Shown here: positions 16,722-26,667 of the stretch, in pieces
How positions within the stretch are numbered: the first letter of the stretch is position 1
Layout of the letters: each line of letters starts with the position of its first letter
Origin: Oscillospiraceae bacterium
Lineage (GTDB): Bacteria; Bacillota; Clostridia; Saccharofermentanales; Saccharofermentanaceae
Assembly (NCBI GenBank): GCA_902788505.1
Contig: CADAKH010000005.1
Location: 1 to 64,000, forward strand
Length of the DNA stretch: 64,000 bases
Direction of reading: 5' to 3'
Position numbers and translations under genes: made by a program
The notes under the pieces: generated by a model
Database searches by the model: none
What the model was told of the DNA's origin: nothing
What the model saw: the letters and a program-made list of their open reading frames with translations, nothing else

Positions 16722-17708
16722 ATGACCAACAATACTGATAAGAAATCTGGCGGATTGATCTGCAAGGGGATCCGTGATCTATACTCTAAGCTCACGTCTC
16801 TCGAAAAGCCTTACCTTAAAACAAAAGGCTATCTCTTCTATATTGATGACATCGGTCTGTCAATAGGCGAGACGGAATACTCCTTTGACGGCATGTTCAA
16901 CATTGACATACCCTACCATATTGAAACATTAACTGTAAAACTGAAGCGTCTGGAATACAACACAGTAATCTCAGAAGAGTGCCGCATAAGATGCAACACC
17001 ATGAACGATTATGATCACGATGCAGATCTTTACATGCAATTTTACGATCTGAACATCCCGGAAGAACAGGAGTTGGAATCTGCCAAATTCAAAGACAGGC
17101 TTCCTGTTACTTACATCAAGAAAGATCCTGTCCATGTAAAACAGATAAAGAAAGGTTTATTCCGGAACGATCAGCAGATATTCATTTCGTACCTTAAGGA
17201 ATATCTGGAGAAAAACGGCATCCAGTACAAACATGACAAGGACGGGAACACTCCCCGCATTACCATGGTCTTCGATGCACCTGAAAAAACAGATAAGATC
17301 CTTACAGGTACCATACTGTTCTACGAAAACCATGCTGATTACAGACTTGTCTATACTGATACGCGGAAGTTCATGTCCAAAGAACCGCCGCATCCCGATC
17401 GTCTTCAGCGGCTCATGTATTACATCAACGAAAATGTCTTCATCGAGCAGGAAGAGTTCGGCCATAAAGACAGAAAACATGTATATTACACGCCGAGAAT
17501 ATATGTGAATTACGGGGATAATCTGACGATAACAGCCAAGACCATGATCGACTACAACATCTGGAGAAGAATACCTGAAACTTACGATTACATCGTCAAA
17601 GACTGTCCGGCCATGCTCTTCAGCATCACCTACCTCATAGCAGCCGTATACGCCGGAGTCATCTCATCGAAGCTTGCGATAGAAGAGATTGACAGCTGGA
17701 ATAAATAA
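16722..17708 (+). CDS. Hypothetical protein (328 aa), C-terminal half possibly YbjN-like
   Basis: I do not firmly recognise this soluble protein. The N-terminal half contains predicted beta strands (KTKGYLFYIDDIGLSIGETE). The C-terminal half (about residues 150-325) alternates helices and strands in a way that recalls YbjN/type III secretion chaperone-like folds: IFISYLKEYLEKNGIQY, RITMVFDAPEK and a helix around RLQRLMYYINENVF. The ATG at 16722 has an ideal GGAGGTGA upstream; a GTG nine bases earlier lies within that site. It is a single gene facing the addA gene. Confidence 0.6.
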   Translation: MTNNTDKKSGGLICKGIRDLYSKLTSLEKPYLKTKGYLFYIDDIGLSIGETEYSFDGMFNIDIPYHIETLTVKLKRLEYNTVISEECRIRCNTMNDYDHDADLYMQFYDLNIPEEQELESAKFKDRLPVTYIKKDPVHVKQIKKGLFRNDQQIFISYLKEYLEKNGIQYKHDKDGNTPRITMVFDAPEKTDKILTGTILFYENHADYRLVYTDTRKFMSKEPPHPDRLQRLMYYINENVFIEQEEFGHKDRKHVYYTPRIYVNYGDNLTITAKTMIDYNIWRRIPETYDYIVKDCPAMLFSITYLIAAVYAGVISSKLAIEEIDSWNK

Positions 17709-17713
17709 GTTAA

Positions 17714-17745
17714 AACACCTCGTGTCAGATAAGGCACGAGGTGTT
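17714..17745 (-). terminator. Terminator hairpin between convergent genes
   Basis: Perfect stem AACACCTCGTG with CACGAGGTGTT around a ten-base loop. The T-run (TGTTTTAAC) is on the minus side, so it mainly serves addA, but it can also end the plus-strand gene. Confidence 0.7.
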
Positions 17746-17749
17746 AAGT

Positions 17750-20700
17750 TCAATCTAGAGGCGTAAATCTCATCCTGATCTTCGGTTCAGAATAGAATTT
17801 TCCACTTTCATCTTTCTGTGAGAACGATATCAGCATAGAACTGATACTCTCAACTGTTATACCGCTGAATATTCTAGTAAGCGCCTTCTTATACTCCTCA
17901 ATCTGCGGAGTGTATGTAACAGTAAGATGTTCAATGAAGGCGTCTTCATGACTCATCTCATCACTGTCAGACTTGTAATCGATAAGCAGGATCGATCCGT
18001 CTTTCTTCTTGATAACGAGATCCGCTTCGCCGTTCATCCACGCCGGAATATCACTGCCGTCATCGTTTCTCTGAACAAAGCTGTATGAGAACGGAAGCTC
18101 TGTATATATTTCTTTCGCATCCTTCAAAATGCTGTCCGTAGATTCCAGATTGGCAACAACTGCTTCACCTATTTTCTCAAGGAAAGGAGTTTCACTTGCC
18201 AAAACAACATCGTAATCAGCATTATCTAACTCTGCTCCGACTGCCTGAACAGCACAGATATGTACAAGTTCACTGCTACTGATTCCAGAAGTCTTATCAG
18301 ACCAACGGCTTATCAAAAGCTCAAGCATCTTATGCATACGCTTACCAAAGTCCTTGCCCTTAGGCCTTGCCATAGCAGCTTCTTCAACCTTGATTTCCTT
18401 ATCCTTCTCTGCTGACTCATATTTTTCAAAACGGGAAGGCGACAGTCTGGCTTCGGTTTCTTTTGAGTTCGATTCTGTAAATATGCCTTGAATATGTTTT
18501 TCAGAGTCATAATCATATGCAACTATGTCTGCCGGCCTTGTGTTATCAGGAAGTTCAAGGATATCTTTGACAGTCATATCAGGATTATCGTCAATTCCGT
18601 AAATGAAATCACTGTCTGCAAACAGATTTCCCACTTCGGAAATATCCGTAAAGATGAGTGCCTGTTCAGCGCGTGTGGCGAATACATATTCAAGTCTTCT
18701 GCTCTCACAATAGCATTCTCTTAAATATTCTTTCTCACGCGGAGTTCCCTTTATTGCATTCCAGGTTTTTCCGGATGCCGGATAATATATCCCGTTGATA
18801 ATCCCTCCTTCAAATGACGGATTAATTCTCTTTCTTCTGTCAACAAGGATAACTATATTTCCCTCCAAGCCTTTAGCTTTATGAAGGTTCATAAACCTGA
18901 CCGCATTGGGATTATGTTCAAGAGATAACTCGTGTTCTACACTTGCCGCCAGATAGTCTTCAAAAGCATCGGCCATCTCAACCATCGTTCCATTACAAGA
19001 GGACACGACAGATTCGACCATCTGCTCAAGTTTTGTCCTTATCGACTTAACATCATTAAGTCTCTTCTCGCTATTAGTTTTATTCTCGCTGACCTTATTT
19101 GCAAGCAGAGAAAGCTTGTTAAGCAGTTCGTATGCGGCAGCATAGCCGTTCATCTGATAGGTATCATCAGACAAAGCATCGAGCAGTATACCACCCTTTT
19201 CAAATGCTTCTTCCTCATCACTAAAGAATGCACATTTCCAGATAGCTTCAATAGCACCGACCCTGGCAGCTTTATCCTTCTTGTTACTGAGGAAACGGAA
19301 TATCCTCGCAAATGCTTTGAGTTCAGTAAAGTCAGATGGTTTCATGTTTCCGTCAAAGCGAACGGGAATTCCCTTGTCGGCCAAAGCCTTAATATAAATG
19401 TCCATCTTGACCATAGTAGGACATATAACAAGAATATCGCTGTATATAACCTGATCAGTATACGGCAGGAATTTTATCTTGTTATCTTCACCGATTTCTT
19501 TTTCATATCTTGTAATCTTAAATCCATTTTTCACATCAGTTAGATTAGCAATAAGTTTTGCCAGTTCTTTTGCTAAATCGTCATCAGACTTTCTGTCATC
19601 ATTTGACGGAGCATTTGTGGTTGGCTTATCCTCTTCGATTCTATAGCCGTCGCCCCGATTTATATGATAAATTCCTGCAAGAACCTTTCCTCCATCCTGT
19701 ATTAAGGATTCTCCCGTAAGGCCCTTAACATGCATCATTTCTTCGTATGTAAAGCCGGGATCAGAAATAAGAGGGATAGGCAATCCGTCAATACCTGATT
19801 TGGATTCCATTTCCAACCTCTTATAGCAGTTGTTTACCCAGCGGATTATCATGTCATTAGAACGATGATTCTCGCGAAGATTGAAGATAATTGCATTGTC
19901 CAATGCCTTCATATCTTCCTTTATCTTGAAGAATACCTCCGGTTCTGCTCCGCGGAATCTGTATATGGACTGCTTAGGATCACCTACAACAAACAAAGCT
20001 CCGTCACGCAGTTTTTTACTGTTATCAGACTTTGATGCAAGCTTCCAGATAAATGATGCCTGTATTCTGTCAGTATCCTGGAATTCATCCACATAGAAAC
20101 ACGTATATTTCTTTGATAACCTATCCAACACATCACCGTTGCTGTTGCACATGTCATATGTATAGTTCAACAGATCATCATTGCAAATCATATTTGCAGG
20201 ACGATTTTTCCAATAGAATTCTCTGGCTTTGATCGCATAATCAACACACAGCTGATAAAATTCTTCGTAAGCCAGATCAACATTTTCTTCGATTAGTTCG
20301 CAGTGTTCATTTACCCATTCTTCAACAGCAATGTTTTGGAGTGCAATTGTGCCTTCATCAAAAGCAGGCACTTTCAAAAAAGAACTTCCGAAGAATTTGT
20401 ATGATCCGTTCTTAGCATAACCGCTTTCTATATTTTTTAGTTTTTTCTTAAGTATTTCATTAATTCCTGTTGCCGGATCATAAGCCTGTAATTCATCAAC
20501 CAACTCAAATGCACGATCAACAATACAAGCTTCTACCTCCATTCCGTCCTTTTTTACTTCAGAAAAATCATTGATTTTGCGTTCAACTAAAACTCTGTTA
20601 AGACACTCTACAATTGCGTTTTTAAGATCGTCTATACTCTTTGAAGACATATATGCTTCTGCTACATATTTATTAATCTCAGCCTGAAGCTTTCTTGTAT

Positions 20701-21553
20701 CTGCAATAATCTTGCTTCCATTTTTGAAGATGTTTGCGTCAATCACTCCGTCTTTAACATACTTGTCTTTGAAATACTTAATTATTTTATCGTCATTTCT
20801 GTCACCGGAAGCAAATAAACCATAAAACTTAGACTTATCTGATAATACAAATTTCTCAGTACCCAAACCAGCGTAATCCGGATCAATAGCTTTGGCACAA
20901 TTATCGAAGAGTTCAAGAAAACTGTCCACGAGTTCCTTGTTTTCCTGTGCCAGAATGTCACGGCTTTTTATTGGTTTAGGACATTTGATCTCTATATCTT
21001 TCTGAAGACCGCAAATATCAGTGTAAATTTCCTTAATAATTGAATTGGTTCTGAATCTGCCGTATTTAGAGACATCATAAAGTTTCTTCCAGTCTTCTTT
21101 GGTAAACGTCTCAACAAATGCATTGAAGTACTGTTCTTCAAGGACAACCTGTTCGCTTGGATCCACCAGAATGGTGCCGACAGGAATCTCGGCTGCAAAA
21201 GCATTCTCTCTAAGCAGTTTATAGCAGAAACTGTGGATCGTTGATATGTTCATATCTTCGATGCTTTCCAACGCTTTTCTGAGAATTATTTTTGCATCAT
21301 CCGGTTCTTTGCTTTCAGGCCTGATGCTTTCGGTAATCTCCTTGATTATCCTGTCCAGCAATTCATTAGCTGCTTTATTGGTAAATGTAATTACCACAAT
21401 CGAATCCGGAGTTGCACCGTTTTTTAATTGCTCGATTACACGCTTGACTATAAGCGTGGTTTTTCCTGCGCCGGCACCGGCCTCGACAAACATATTCTTA
21501 TCAAGGTTTTCGACGGATATTATCTCTTCTCTGTTTATTGAATGTTTAGACAT
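17750..21553 (-). CDS. addA: AddA-like UvrD helicase-nuclease subunit
   Basis: A 1267-aa superfamily 1 helicase with a C-terminal nuclease, the AddA partner in double-strand break resection. Helicase motifs are in order: Walker A AGAGAGKTT (25-33), VVITFTNKAANELL, FYVDEFQDTD, GDPKQSIYRFRGAE, NLRENHRSN, LHKAKGLEGNIVIL and VFATRAEQAL. The PD-(D/E)XK nuclease near the C-terminus has GEADLVIK and LLIDYKSD, with Asp1192 and Lys1194 as metal-binding/catalytic residues. It follows addB by 12 bases and shares its transcript. GAGGG precedes the ATG. Confidence 0.92.
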   Translation of the reverse strand: MSKHSINREEIISVENLDKNMFVEAGAGAGKTTLIVKRVIEQLKNGATPDSIVVITFTNKAANELLDRIIKEITESIRPESKEPDDAKIILRKALESIEDMNISTIHSFCYKLLRENAFAAEIPVGTILVDPSEQVVLEEQYFNAFVETFTKEDWKKLYDVSKYGRFRTNSIIKEIYTDICGLQKDIEIKCPKPIKSRDILAQENKELVDSFLELFDNCAKAIDPDYAGLGTEKFVLSDKSKFYGLFASGDRNDDKIIKYFKDKYVKDGVIDANIFKNGSKIIADTRKLQAEINKYVAEAYMSSKSIDDLKNAIVECLNRVLVERKINDFSEVKKDGMEVEACIVDRAFELVDELQAYDPATGINEILKKKLKNIESGYAKNGSYKFFGSSFLKVPAFDEGTIALQNIAVEEWVNEHCELIEENVDLAYEEFYQLCVDYAIKAREFYWKNRPANMICNDDLLNYTYDMCNSNGDVLDRLSKKYTCFYVDEFQDTDRIQASFIWKLASKSDNSKKLRDGALFVVGDPKQSIYRFRGAEPEVFFKIKEDMKALDNAIIFNLRENHRSNDMIIRWVNNCYKRLEMESKSGIDGLPIPLISDPGFTYEEMMHVKGLTGESLIQDGGKVLAGIYHINRGDGYRIEEDKPTTNAPSNDDRKSDDDLAKELAKLIANLTDVKNGFKITRYEKEIGEDNKIKFLPYTDQVIYSDILVICPTMVKMDIYIKALADKGIPVRFDGNMKPSDFTELKAFARIFRFLSNKKDKAARVGAIEAIWKCAFFSDEEEAFEKGGILLDALSDDTYQMNGYAAAYELLNKLSLLANKVSENKTNSEKRLNDVKSIRTKLEQMVESVVSSCNGTMVEMADAFEDYLAASVEHELSLEHNPNAVRFMNLHKAKGLEGNIVILVDRRKRINPSFEGGIINGIYYPASGKTWNAIKGTPREKEYLRECYCESRRLEYVFATRAEQALIFTDISEVGNLFADSDFIYGIDDNPDMTVKDILELPDNTRPADIVAYDYDSEKHIQGIFTESNSKETEARLSPSRFEKYESAEKDKEIKVEEAAMARPKGKDFGKRMHKMLELLISRWSDKTSGISSSELVHICAVQAVGAELDNADYDVVLASETPFLEKIGEAVVANLESTDSILKDAKEIYTELPFSYSFVQRNDDGSDIPAWMNGEADLVIKKKDGSILLIDYKSDSDEMSHEDAFIEHLTVTYTPQIEEYKKALTRIFSGITVESISSMLISFSQKDESGKFYSEPKIRMRFTPLD

Positions 21554-21565
21554 ATATCTTCCCTC

Positions 21566-24559
21566 TCATTCCATATACAATCTGCAAGTTTTCTGGTACG
21601 AACAATACTGACAGAAATTGTCTCTGTCACTCTTTTTGTTAAACCAGTCTTTACTACTAGACAATTTGATCTTTGCTTTTATGTATGTAACAATCCAGTC
21701 AGAAACACCATCATAATCTTTGTTCGTCCACTTTACAGCGGTATTCTTGAAAACATCAAACACTTCGTCAGGAAGTTTGGATACAGGATCAAATATCACA
21801 TCTTTGGGAGCAGATTCAGGCATTATTAAATCAACGGGTAATTTCTCAGTATCAGTCTCTGCGATATTAACGCTATCGACTTTCTCTATATAATCTCCTT
21901 CGTTGTCTGTTTCCAGAGGGAATTCATATCTGATACTGTCGATGTGAACTCTCTTAATGGTTTTCCCGGAGAATTTTTCTTTTATCTCATTCCAGTTTTC
22001 AGCCAGTATGTAGTATGCAGCATATGCATAAACATAATGTTGAAGTTGTGTGTGATTCGCTATCTTATCTTCAAGTTTATCTGTACTGCCGGTTTTGTAA
22101 TCCGTAATCTTAACATGAAGAATTCCTTCATTATCAAGATAGCAGTCCCAACGGTCTATGGATCCGTTAAAGCAGATACCAAATGGTACTTCTTCTCCTT
22201 CAACATCCACTTTTACATCGTTGATAGTCACGGTTGTAAACCCGGCTTCACACCCGAGATTGATCCACTTTCTGCCTTCACTTGCTTCACTTTCCCAATA
22301 CTCCTGGGTTTTCAGAACATAGTCTTTGCATATCTCTCTGTATTCTTCTTTCTCTATCTCATATATTTCCTCAACAGGATAAGGAATATCAATCAGAATG
22401 CCTTCCACAGCTTTTTCATAGCATTTATTGAATACATCTTCATCAAACGGAGCCAAGACATCTGAATCGCATTTAGGGAATCTCTTATCCAAATAATCTT
22501 CAAGGAAATGATGGAAAAGGTTTCCTCTCGTAACAGGAGTCAGCCATTGATAAGCAGACCTTTCTATCATTACATCAACAGGTATATTCAAAACCCGGTG
22601 ATAATAGTACTTAAGAGGACATGCAACCAGATCCTGCAATCCGGTCGAACTCATGCTTATGCAAAGTTCTTCTTTCTTATCTGCATCTTCATCAGTATCT
22701 GTCTGCTCATCCTCAGCCTTTGTTTCTTTCTTTTTCTCAGTCTTTTCCTCTACTGGCTTGATCAGACTCTCTATATAAGTGTTATATGAATCCTTGTCCC
22801 ACTTATAACCGGTTTTATCAATTTCATATGTTTGTTCATCAACAGAATTATCACCAAGGTGCTCAATAAAGAATACCGAAGCACTGTTGTCTCTCAGTTC
22901 AACAGTATCGAAATATGAATACCCGAAATACACAGTATGATCTTTACCAGTCTTCAAAGTATTCTCTATAAACTCTCTTCGCTCCTTGTTCACTTCACCG
23001 GCAAGCTTCACATAACCTTTTGTTATATCAAGGCAGTTACTCAGCATCTCATCCGTAAGTACCGGAGATTCGGCAGATGATACCGTAGTGTACTTAGCAG
23101 AAAGACCTATAACAAAAATGTTCTTTCTTTCTGCAACTTCTAAATCAGATAACAAAACAGCATTTACTTTATCGGTTTCTTCTTCCTCGTTATACTTCAT
23201 CGCCAGGAGAGCGCTTCGGATCAACTCACACATTTCAGAAAGAGTCATCTCGTCTTCAATGCTGTTAAAAACATCTCTCTGGGAATACAAAACATTCTTA
23301 ATGAATTTCTTTTCCTTATTCTTTTCTCCAAGAGCATTAAGAGTGAAATTCAAAAGAGCAGCATAGAGTTCGCCGACTGATGCATTATCAGCAACAGATA
23401 CAAGATCTGTCATGAATTTTGCAAACAGTACTTTATCCTCCAATTTCTTGCGTGCTTCCTCATCTGAATCCTTCAGGGAAGCTTCAAGTCTGTTAAGGTA
23501 ATCAAAATATCTGTCTCTTCCCCAGCCGATACCACTCGAAGAAGCTTTTCTGTACTGATAGACATAATTCATCTTGACCTTATTTTTCTCGTCAAATCCT
23601 GCATTTCTGAGGATAGGATTGTAAACTATCGGTCTGAGATCGTTATATGAGAAGTCATATTCAAAGAAATCAAGAGCAGCAAGCATGAATTGAACAGTAT
23701 TTGTTGTAGAACATCTGATACCAGATGAGAATGTTATCGGTATGCCGCGTCTCTGAAAGATCATACGCAGGAAATTTACATAGTCCTCATGCATGTAATA
23801 GATCGTATAATCGCCGTACTTGATATCACCATTCTCTATCTTATCGGCAACATATGAAACTTCATTGAACAAACCATAAGCCTTGAAGAAATGGGATTCA
23901 TAACTGGCATCAGACTCTTCCGGCAGATACTTGACAGCAGGCTCATAAGTAAACCCGCATTTTTCAACAAGTTTGGCGATGAATTCTTTCTCAAGATAAC
24001 GGAATCTGTCTGTTTCAAGAGAACCTACGCTGCTGCCTGTAATCCATGGAAGAGCAAATCCAATATTTAGATCCGGACTGTCAAGCAGATCAATTCCTAA
24101 TTTCAGACACAAAGCATCATCACAAAGAATCCGGTCACTCAATTCTTTTTCAAATACTTCAGCGAGTTTCAACAACTCAGTAACACGATCTTCATCAGGA
24201 TCAGATACAAAACCCATACGGACCTCTTTTAAGATCCTGTATATTTCTTTTGAAGTTTCCAGTCCGCTGCTCCTATCAGGAACAAAAGAAAGCGGCTTAT
24301 CCTTAAGCAATGAGTCCAGCAAGACAGAACCGGCCTGGCTGTTAATGAAAGTAAAAGGTTCAATGCCCTTAATCGCTCTGTCGACGCTTACTAGTTCTCT
24401 TGCTATCTGAACAGGAGTCTTTGTCTGAACAAATGCTGTAGCATTACCCTTATCCTGATTAGATCTGTCATAGATCCTTCTCAGCCGGTTTCCGTTCTTT
24501 ACACGTTCCGTAATAAGAAGCTTTCGTCCGTCCAATGAGAAAAACTCGGTGATGTTCAT
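21566..24559 (-). CDS. addB: AddB-like nuclease subunit with Fe-S cluster motif
   Basis: A 997-aa AddB-type subunit. The C-terminal PDDEXK domain has ITDYKTGS (Asp820, Lys822). Four cysteines are arranged as in AddB/Cas4 iron-sulphur nucleases: Cys647 in VACPLKYYYHRVL and Cys983, Cys986, Cys992 in CQYCSYQKTC. The N-terminal half is a degenerate helicase scaffold. Unlike Bacillus subtilis AddB, no Walker A loop is visible near the N-terminus, and the protein is some 150 residues shorter. It pairs with the AddA-like gene 12 bases downstream. AAGGAG is correctly placed before the ATG. Confidence 0.88.
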   Translation of the reverse strand: MNITEFFSLDGRKLLITERVKNGNRLRRIYDRSNQDKGNATAFVQTKTPVQIARELVSVDRAIKGIEPFTFINSQAGSVLLDSLLKDKPLSFVPDRSSGLETSKEIYRILKEVRMGFVSDPDEDRVTELLKLAEVFEKELSDRILCDDALCLKLGIDLLDSPDLNIGFALPWITGSSVGSLETDRFRYLEKEFIAKLVEKCGFTYEPAVKYLPEESDASYESHFFKAYGLFNEVSYVADKIENGDIKYGDYTIYYMHEDYVNFLRMIFQRRGIPITFSSGIRCSTTNTVQFMLAALDFFEYDFSYNDLRPIVYNPILRNAGFDEKNKVKMNYVYQYRKASSSGIGWGRDRYFDYLNRLEASLKDSDEEARKKLEDKVLFAKFMTDLVSVADNASVGELYAALLNFTLNALGEKNKEKKFIKNVLYSQRDVFNSIEDEMTLSEMCELIRSALLAMKYNEEEETDKVNAVLLSDLEVAERKNIFVIGLSAKYTTVSSAESPVLTDEMLSNCLDITKGYVKLAGEVNKERREFIENTLKTGKDHTVYFGYSYFDTVELRDNSASVFFIEHLGDNSVDEQTYEIDKTGYKWDKDSYNTYIESLIKPVEEKTEKKKETKAEDEQTDTDEDADKKEELCISMSSTGLQDLVACPLKYYYHRVLNIPVDVMIERSAYQWLTPVTRGNLFHHFLEDYLDKRFPKCDSDVLAPFDEDVFNKCYEKAVEGILIDIPYPVEEIYEIEKEEYREICKDYVLKTQEYWESEASEGRKWINLGCEAGFTTVTINDVKVDVEGEEVPFGICFNGSIDRWDCYLDNEGILHVKITDYKTGSTDKLEDKIANHTQLQHYVYAYAAYYILAENWNEIKEKFSGKTIKRVHIDSIRYEFPLETDNEGDYIEKVDSVNIAETDTEKLPVDLIMPESAPKDVIFDPVSKLPDEVFDVFKNTAVKWTNKDYDGVSDWIVTYIKAKIKLSSSKDWFNKKSDRDNFCQYCSYQKTCRLYME

Positions 24560-24667
24560 ACAAATCTCCTTCTATTCAGTCTCCAAGCAAAGATGAATCT
24601 TTGGGTATTAATCTAATATATTAGAAATAAGTCAAAAGTAAAACTCTTTTGACTCATATTGCCACAT

Positions 24668-24690
24668 ATAAAAGCGGTCTTCAACACCGC
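24668..24690 (-). terminator. Intrinsic terminator of the first NUDIX gene
   Basis: On the minus strand GCGGT-GTTGAAG-ACCGC is followed by TTTTATAT. Confidence 0.65.
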
Positions 24691-24737
24691 AAAACCGTTG
24701 GTTATGAAATCATCAAATAAAAACTGAAATCTGTCCC

Positions 24738-25127
24738 CTAAATCGAACCCTTGATTGCCTTAACAACGGTTATATCTGCCGGCAGCCAGTCCACAGAATC
24801 CAGTTCATCTACAGAAAGCCACTTAGCCGCTTCATGCTCAAGCAACTTCATATGTGAACCTTCTACAAGTTCTGCCCAAAAACATTGCATAGAAAGATGG
24901 AAGTCCGGATAATCTTGTTCGACAGTTACAAGATGCTCACCAACAATGATCTCAGCATCCAGTTCTTCCCTTATCTCACGAGTAAGAGCAGCCTGAGGTG
25001 TCTCCCCTGCCTCAATCTTTCCGCCTGGAAACTCCCAACCGTCCTTATAATCGCCGTAACCTCTCTGAGTCACGAATATCTTCTCACCCTGACGAATAAC
25101 AGCGGCCACGACGTTGATTGTTTTCAT
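24738..25127 (-). CDS. NUDIX hydrolase, MutT-like (copy 1)
   Basis: A 129-aa NUDIX pyrophosphohydrolase. The NUDIX box reads GGKIEAGETPQAALTREIRE followed by ELDAE, all catalytic Glu residues present. The preceding QRGYGDYKDGWEFPGG and small size are typical of MutT/8-oxo-dGTPase-like enzymes that sanitise the nucleotide pool. The open frame extends 45 codons further upstream, but homology with copy 2 (34873-35283) and the domain start support the ATG at 25127. The upstream AAAGGA is rather distant (13 bases). The gene is divergent from the zinc-ribbon gene at 25220. Confidence 0.9.
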   Translation of the reverse strand: MKTINVVAAVIRQGEKIFVTQRGYGDYKDGWEFPGGKIEAGETPQAALTREIREELDAEIIVGEHLVTVEQDYPDFHLSMQCFWAELVEGSHMKLLEHEAAKWLSVDELDSVDWLPADITVVKAIKGSI

Positions 25128-25219
25128 TGAAATATAGAGATCCTTTACTGTGACTTTTGTCCTATTAAGTATAGTACAAGGTGGTAAAATATAAATATCA
25201 AATCTTAGTGAGGTGTCGT

Positions 25220-26155
25220 ATGTTCTGTATGTATTGTGGACAGGAATTACCTGATGGAGCAAGATTCTGTATGAAGTGCAGCACTCAACAGGGGCAAGTA
25301 TCTCCCACCAATGACAGCAAAAATGTCTACATCCCCAATAAAGAAAACCTTCTTAAGCGAATAGAAATGCTGTTGGAAGACGGCGATTTTGACGGAGTCA
25401 AGGCCAAATGTGATTACATGTTGGATTACGATCCAACATATGGAAAAATGTACTTTTATATGCTTTTGGCTGATCTTAAATGCCAGTGGCCAGGCGAATT
25501 AAAAGAATTAAGAAAATCATTTGAAGATAATCCATACTATATCAGGGCAATGCAATTCTGTGATGAAGCAGAAAAGTGGGAACTGAAGGATAATCTCAGG
25601 ACCCTTAAAAGACGAATGCTTAATGATCCACGTAAAGGAGAAATTATATACTTTGGAGTTCATTTTATGGGTACTTCACGTATGGCTTTCAAAGTGCTTG
25701 ATGTTACAGATACCGATGCCTTAATATTTGCCACCAAACTAGATATACAAAATTTCCTTAATAAAGTTGGCGGTGAAACGGACTGGGAAAGTTGTTCAAT
25801 CAGAAATTGTTTTTCTGATATGAAAGAACATTACGCCTACGAAGAACGCATGCGAATCATTGGCGAATTTTCCCTGCTAACAGTTGAAGAAGCCCAGCGT
25901 TATTTTTCCAGTGATCAAGAGCGTGCATTGGGCGCAAGTTGGTGGTTGCGTCCATCTGAAGAACATTTCTCCAAAGCGCCTTATGTAGATGAAAATGGTG
26001 CAATTATCACAGATGGTGATCCTATTGAAACGGTAAAGTGCATTATGCCTGTTATGAGAATTAAGATTCACTATAATCCATATAATGATCCAAATTTTGA
26101 TTGGACTAAAGCAGAACAGCTTCACATGAACTCCGGAATCAGAAAAATAAAATAA
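25220..26155 (+). CDS. Zinc-ribbon protein with DUF6273-like domain
   Basis: The 311-aa protein opens with a zinc ribbon (CMYCGQELPDGARFCMKC, four Cys). A helical TPR-like stretch (about 40-130: KRIEMLLEDGDFDGVKAKCD) follows. The C-terminal 170 residues carry the signature LGASWWLRPSEEH, DWESCSIRNCF and a final VMRIKI, as in DUF6273 domains of Clostridia. The biochemical role of that domain is unknown. There is no membrane segment. An upstream open stretch is not used, because AGTGAGGTG lies just ahead of the ATG at 25220. It is the first gene of the accessory island. Confidence 0.75.
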   Translation: MFCMYCGQELPDGARFCMKCSTQQGQVSPTNDSKNVYIPNKENLLKRIEMLLEDGDFDGVKAKCDYMLDYDPTYGKMYFYMLLADLKCQWPGELKELRKSFEDNPYYIRAMQFCDEAEKWELKDNLRTLKRRMLNDPRKGEIIYFGVHFMGTSRMAFKVLDVTDTDALIFATKLDIQNFLNKVGGETDWESCSIRNCFSDMKEHYAYEERMRIIGEFSLLTVEEAQRYFSSDQERALGASWWLRPSEEHFSKAPYVDENGAIITDGDPIETVKCIMPVMRIKIHYNPYNDPNFDWTKAEQLHMNSGIRKIK

Positions 26156-26206
26156 AGTTCATTACACCAAATGATATAATTTTATCAACGATTTCCATTG
26201 GGAGAC

Positions 26207-26657
26207 ATGGATATGAACAAGAGCCCACGTTGCCTATACGACGATAGCTTAGATGCCTTTCTAGATAATAGATCTTCAGGAATATGATATAGATCATTTT
26301 ATTCCATTTTCTTTCGTCATGAACGATGAGCTTTGGAACCTCATGCCGATGGACTCCTCACTTAACTCCTCAAAGAGCAATAATCTTCCGAAGTGGGAAG
26401 ACTTTTTCAACGGATTTGCACATAATCAATTTGTACTGTATAAACACATCCATAAGGAAACAGAAGTCTATTCTCTTTATGAAAAGTGATATAAAGACAA
26501 TCTGTGTTCAATTTGGGCAACACAGGATCTCTATATCAAAGGTCACAGTCAGAATGAATTCTGCAATATCCTGTCAAAAAATATGAGACCAGTTTATGAC
26601 TCAGCTCGCAGGCAAGGATATAACTTGTGGAACTACAGCTCCGGCAACACAAATTAG
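26207..26657 (+). pseudogene. Decayed HNH endonuclease (frameshifted, internal stop)
   Basis: No intact frame exists here, but the frame from about 26268 encodes DIDHFIPFSFVMNDELWNL followed by MPMDSSLNSSKSNNLP. This is the characteristic core of a family of HNH endonucleases (D-I-D-H-F-I-P and N-S-S-K-S-N). The 5' end (ATG at 26207 with GGGAG) is in another frame, which ends in TGA near 26287, so a frameshift separates them. A further in-frame TGA interrupts the reading at about 26487. The frame then continues to TAG at 26657 with a coherent C-terminus (NMRPVYDSARRQGYNLW). It is probably a relic of a restriction, phage or mobile nuclease gene. Confidence 0.75.
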
Positions 26658-26667
26658 TCTTCCGGAA

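Noticed and set aside
18932..19543. 203-aa open frame antisense to addA
   Set aside because: Composition rich in Phe, Ile and Cys, as expected for the complement of a helicase gene, without initiation signals.
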